Below are positions 61,202-64,000 of a stretch of DNA of 64,000 nucleotides, in pieces. The DNA comes from Lachnospiraceae bacterium (GTDB lineage Bacteria > Bacillota > Clostridia > Lachnospirales > Lachnospiraceae). The stretch spans positions 255,735 through 319,734 of the forward strand of contig CABIXN010000001.1 of assembly GCA_902362715.1 (NCBI GenBank). Direction: 5' to 3'. Below the pieces are notes generated by a model. The model was not told where the DNA came from and ran no database searches. It saw only the letters and a list, made by a program, of their open reading frames with translations. Numbering within the stretch: the first letter of the stretch is position 1; every line of letters starts with the position of its first letter. A program made the position numbers and the translations under genes.

Positions 61202-62875
61202 ATGTTACAGAGCTTACATGTAAAAAATCTTGCTTTAATTGATGAAGCGGAAGTAAATTTTGAAAATGGATTAAATATACTGACCGGGGAGACCGGTGCC
61301 GGAAAGTCTATTATTATAGGCTCGGTGAATCTTGCCCTGGGAGCAAAGGCCTCTGCAGATCTGATCAGAAAGGATGCCCCGTACGGGCTGGTGGAACTGG
61401 TTTTTTCTGTAAAGGATAAAATATTAAGAAAAAGGCTGAACCAGCTGGAGGTGTTTCCGGAAGAGGATGAAATTATTATGACCCGCAAGATTATGACTGG
61501 CAGAAGCATCTGCAGAATTAACGGGGAAACCGTTTCAGCCTCTCATATGCGGACCATTGCATCTTTGCTGATTGATATACACGGACAGCATGAGCATCAG
61601 TCCCTGCTTTTAGCTAAAAATCATTTAAAGTATGTAGACGCATACGGGCAGGGGGACCTTGACGGATTAAAAAAGCAGCTTTCAGAAGCATTTCATAAAT
61701 ATCAGGAGAAGAAGGCAGAGTTACATGCAGCGTCGATGGACGAAGAACAGCAGGCAAGAGAAATCTCTTTTCTTCAGTTTGAGGTTCATGAGATTGAGGA
61801 GGCATGTCTGGTATCCGGGGAGGATCAGGATCTGGAATCAGAATATCGGAAACTTTCTAATAGCAGAAAGATTATACAAGCGGCAGGATTGTCCTATGAG
61901 TTTACAGGAAACGCAGTGGAAAATGCATCTGATCTGATGGGACGTGCCTTAAGAGAACTGATGTCTGTCAGTGAATATGACCCAAAGCTGGAAGAATTGA
62001 CAGGACAGCTGCAGGACATTGACAGTCTGCTGAGTGATTTTAACCGGGAGATCTCTGATTATCTTTCAGAGGCTGATTTTTCTGATGAAATGTTTGTTAA
62101 GGTTCAGCAGAGACTGGATTTGATTAATCATCTGAAATCAAAGTATGGAGATTCTGTAGAAAAAATTTTAGAAGAAAAAGAAAAAAAAGAAGCTAGGATT
62201 GAACAGCTTTTAAATTATGAAAATTATAGAAAAGAACTACAGACAAATCTGGAAAATTTGGAAGAAATTCTTACAGAGCTTTCGGATACAATTAGCCGGA
62301 TCCGCAGAAAATATGCAAAAGAGCTTATAGCGGAGATGACGCAGGCACTGCAGGACTTAAATTTTCTGGATGTACAGTTTGATATCCGCTTTGAAAAAAC
62401 AAAAAATTTTACGGAAGAGGGAACTGACCAGGTTCGGTTTTTTATATCCACGAATCCGGGAGAGGCATTAAAACCGTTAGAACAGACGGCTTCTGGTGGA
62501 GAACTTTCCAGAATCATGCTGGCTTTAAAAACAGTTTTGGCCGGAAATGATGAGATAGAGACCTTAATTTTTGATGAAATTGACTCTGGCATCAGCGGAC
62601 GAACGGCTCAGAAGGTTGCCGAGAAAATGAAGATGACTGCAAAGGCACATCAGATTATCTGTATTACTCATCTTCCCCAGATTGCATCTATGTCCGACGC
62701 TCATTTTTTAATTGAAAAAAAAGCCAGACAGGGAACAACCGTATCAAATATCCGTCCTCTGGATAGAGAAGAAAGTATCCTGGAACTGGCCAGAATGCTT
62801 GGCGGGGCAAAGATCACGGATACTGTTAAACAGAGTGCCAGAGAAATGAAAGAAATGGCAGATTCGGTAAAATAA
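61202..62875 (+). CDS. recN: DNA repair protein RecN
   Basis: 557 residues, SMC-like ATPase for double-strand break repair. Walker A GETGAGKSIIIG is near residue 30 and Walker B with signature in TASGGELSRIMLALK and LIFDEIDSGISG. Between them lies the coiled-coil arm (EKILEEKEKKEARIEQLLN). No LexA box is visible in the 12 bp before it, so expression probably comes from the argR transcript. Confidence 0.96.
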   Translation: MLQSLHVKNLALIDEAEVNFENGLNILTGETGAGKSIIIGSVNLALGAKASADLIRKDAPYGLVELVFSVKDKILRKRLNQLEVFPEEDEIIMTRKIMTGRSICRINGETVSASHMRTIASLLIDIHGQHEHQSLLLAKNHLKYVDAYGQGDLDGLKKQLSEAFHKYQEKKAELHAASMDEEQQAREISFLQFEVHEIEEACLVSGEDQDLESEYRKLSNSRKIIQAAGLSYEFTGNAVENASDLMGRALRELMSVSEYDPKLEELTGQLQDIDSLLSDFNREISDYLSEADFSDEMFVKVQQRLDLINHLKSKYGDSVEKILEEKEKKEARIEQLLNYENYRKELQTNLENLEEILTELSDTISRIRRKYAKELIAEMTQALQDLNFLDVQFDIRFEKTKNFTEEGTDQVRFFISTNPGEALKPLEQTASGGELSRIMLALKTVLAGNDEIETLIFDEIDSGISGRTAQKVAEKMKMTAKAHQIICITHLPQIASMSDAHFLIEKKARQGTTVSNIRPLDREESILELARMLGGAKITDTVKQSAREMKEMADSVK

Positions 62876-62931
62876 TACCTGTGTGGATACAGGCTTTCTT
62901 TCACATACTATTTCAGGAATGAAAAAATTTT

Positions 62932-62961
62932 AGGATGCACAAATTGGTGTATCCTTTTTTC
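62932..62961 (+). terminator. Terminator of argR-recN
   Basis: AGGATGCAC (62932-62940) pairs with GTGTATCCT (62947-62955), one G-U pair, followed by a T-run. A weaker hairpin (CCTGT/ACAGG) lies at 62879-62893. Confidence 0.85.
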
Positions 62962-62992
62962 TTTCCAATGAAAAGAAAGTCTGGTGTTTAAG

Positions 62993-64000
62993 GTGCAATT
63001 TTTTCAATGGTTTCAGTTAAAAAGAAAAAGTATTTTTATCGGAATGTTTATGGGACTGCTGGTTTTTGCCTGGTTTTCGCTGATACAGCTGATTCCGGAC
63101 CGTATACAGATTTCGGATCCTTCTAAGCTGACTCTCGGACAGAATCTTCCGGTTTCTTACCAGTGGAAAGATGAAGAGGAAGTGTTCGCAGGAGGAACCA
63201 GTGACACCTATAAGCTGAACTGCAGGTTTCTTGGAATTATACCTGTAAAAAGTGTTACGGTACAGGTAGTTGATGAACAGCAGGTAATCCCGGCCGGTAC
63301 GACCGCCGGCATTCTTCTGGAAATGGATGGAGTATATGTTGTGGATACCAGTGAAATAGAAGACGTCAGCGGAAAGTTTCAGGATCCGGCCAGTCATATT
63401 GTAAAGCCCGGCGACTACATCAAAGCTGTGAATAAAACGGCTGTTTCCACGAAGGAGGATCTATCAAAAGCAGTGGCTTCCTGTAAGGGGGAAGATCTGA
63501 TTCTTACTCTGGTAAGAAACGGGGAACAGATGGACTGTAAAATAAAGCCTGTAAAAACCGGAGAGGACGATTATAAAATCGGACTCTGGGTAAAAGATGA
63601 TCTTGCGGGGGTGGGTACCATTACGTATATTGATGAACAAGGACGTTTCGGTGCTCTGGGGCATGGTATCAGTTCTAGTGAGACACAGCAGCTGATTTCA
63701 TTAAGCAGCGGCAAGTTGTATCAGTCTGATATTGTAGCTGTCAACAAAGGGAAAAAGGGAACCCCCGGAGAACTGGTAGGCATGATTTATTACACGTCGG
63801 ATAACTATTTTGGAAATATTCAGTACAACAGTCAGGCCGGAATTTTTGGCAGATTAGAAAATGCTTCAGATGAACTTGCAGATATGGAGGCGATTCCTGT
63901 GGCTTATAAACAGGAGATTGAAACAGGTCCTGCTCAGATTCAGTGTAATGTAGATGGAGAAATCCAGAAATACGACATTGAAATTGAAGAGGTAAATATT
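62993..64000 (+). CDS. spoIVB: SpoIVB peptidase (partial at right edge)
   Basis: 336 residues are visible before the window ends. The start is GTG at 62993 or 62984; neither has a strong ribosome site. The N-terminal membrane anchor (SIFIGMFMGLLVFAWFSLIQ) is followed by a PDZ domain (about 125-190) and the S55 serine peptidase domain, whose catalytic His is in FGALGHGISS; the Ser lies near the cut or beyond. SpoIVB is secreted from the forespore and triggers sigma-K activation. Its place behind recN is the standard order in spore-formers. Confidence 0.93.
   Translation, partial: MQFFQWFQLKRKSIFIGMFMGLLVFAWFSLIQLIPDRIQISDPSKLTLGQNLPVSYQWKDEEEVFAGGTSDTYKLNCRFLGIIPVKSVTVQVVDEQQVIPAGTTAGILLEMDGVYVVDTSEIEDVSGKFQDPASHIVKPGDYIKAVNKTAVSTKEDLSKAVASCKGEDLILTLVRNGEQMDCKIKPVKTGEDDYKIGLWVKDDLAGVGTITYIDEQGRFGALGHGISSSETQQLISLSSGKLYQSDIVAVNKGKKGTPGELVGMIYYTSDNYFGNIQYNSQAGIFGRLENASDELADMEAIPVAYKQEIETGPAQIQCNVDGEIQKYDIEIEEVNI

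Overview
The window is a chromosomal segment of an anaerobic, endospore-forming Firmicute, most likely a member of the Lachnospiraceae (Clostridia). The evidence is a complete spoIIIA operon (spoIIIAA to AH), spoIVA, spoIIM and the start of spoIVB, Gram-positive style promoters with strong GGAGG ribosome binding sites, and the order asp23-nusB-xseA-xseB-ispA-dxs-tlyA-nadK-argR-recN-spoIVB. There is no prophage, CRISPR array or rRNA operon.

Layout. Positions 1-1043 hold the end of an ABC importer of unknown substrate. Positions 1472-6812 hold a catabolic module: cupin, SDR reductase, metal-dependent cyclase-family hydrolase, 3-hydroxyacyl-CoA-dehydrogenase-like enzyme, a beta-keto acid cleavage enzyme, a small zinc ribbon and a GntR regulator. 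The four enzyme families match, one for one, the anaerobic phloroglucinol pathway (phloroglucinol reductase, dihydrophloroglucinol cyclohydrolase, 3-hydroxy-5-oxohexanoate dehydrogenase, triacetate acetoacetate-lyase). After a frameshifted Rpn/transposase-type gene and a hypothetical gene come ptb-buk (butyryl-CoA to butyrate with ATP formation) and nfnAB (electron-bifurcating NADPH production). Together these could turn phloroglucinol into short-chain fatty acids: NfnAB would feed NADPH to the reductase and Ptb-Buk would collect ATP. A palindrome at the GntR promoter recurs at the ptb promoter, which suggests shared control.

Positions 13429-24272 carry hxlR (minus strand), a C_GCAxxG_C_C protein, malQ, a lysR gene, spoIVA, purine salvage genes (pnp, mtaD), rnhA and alaS. 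Positions 24272-33880 hold a GH3 lipoprotein, rpsU, the spoIIIA operon, deoB and prfC. Positions 34111-35878 hold LexA-controlled recA with recX. Positions 36202-41210 hold an SseB-domain protein, a small hypothetical gene, a candidate preQ1 riboswitch, the preQ1 operon queD-queE-folE-queC-queF and nudF. Then follow spoIIM, xerD, shikimate genes on both strands (aroF and aroE minus; aroD and aroK plus), tRNA-Arg(CCG), an SH3-domain membrane protein, rluF, ligA, a chromate-type transporter and the asp23-to-spoIVB block, which runs off the right edge.

The least explained element is a roughly 150-bp dispersed repeat present three times (about 18601, 37557 and 46788). It is made of nested hairpins, is non-coding, and each copy starts at the T-run of a Rho-independent terminator. 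One copy lies between the preQ1 riboswitch platform and queD.
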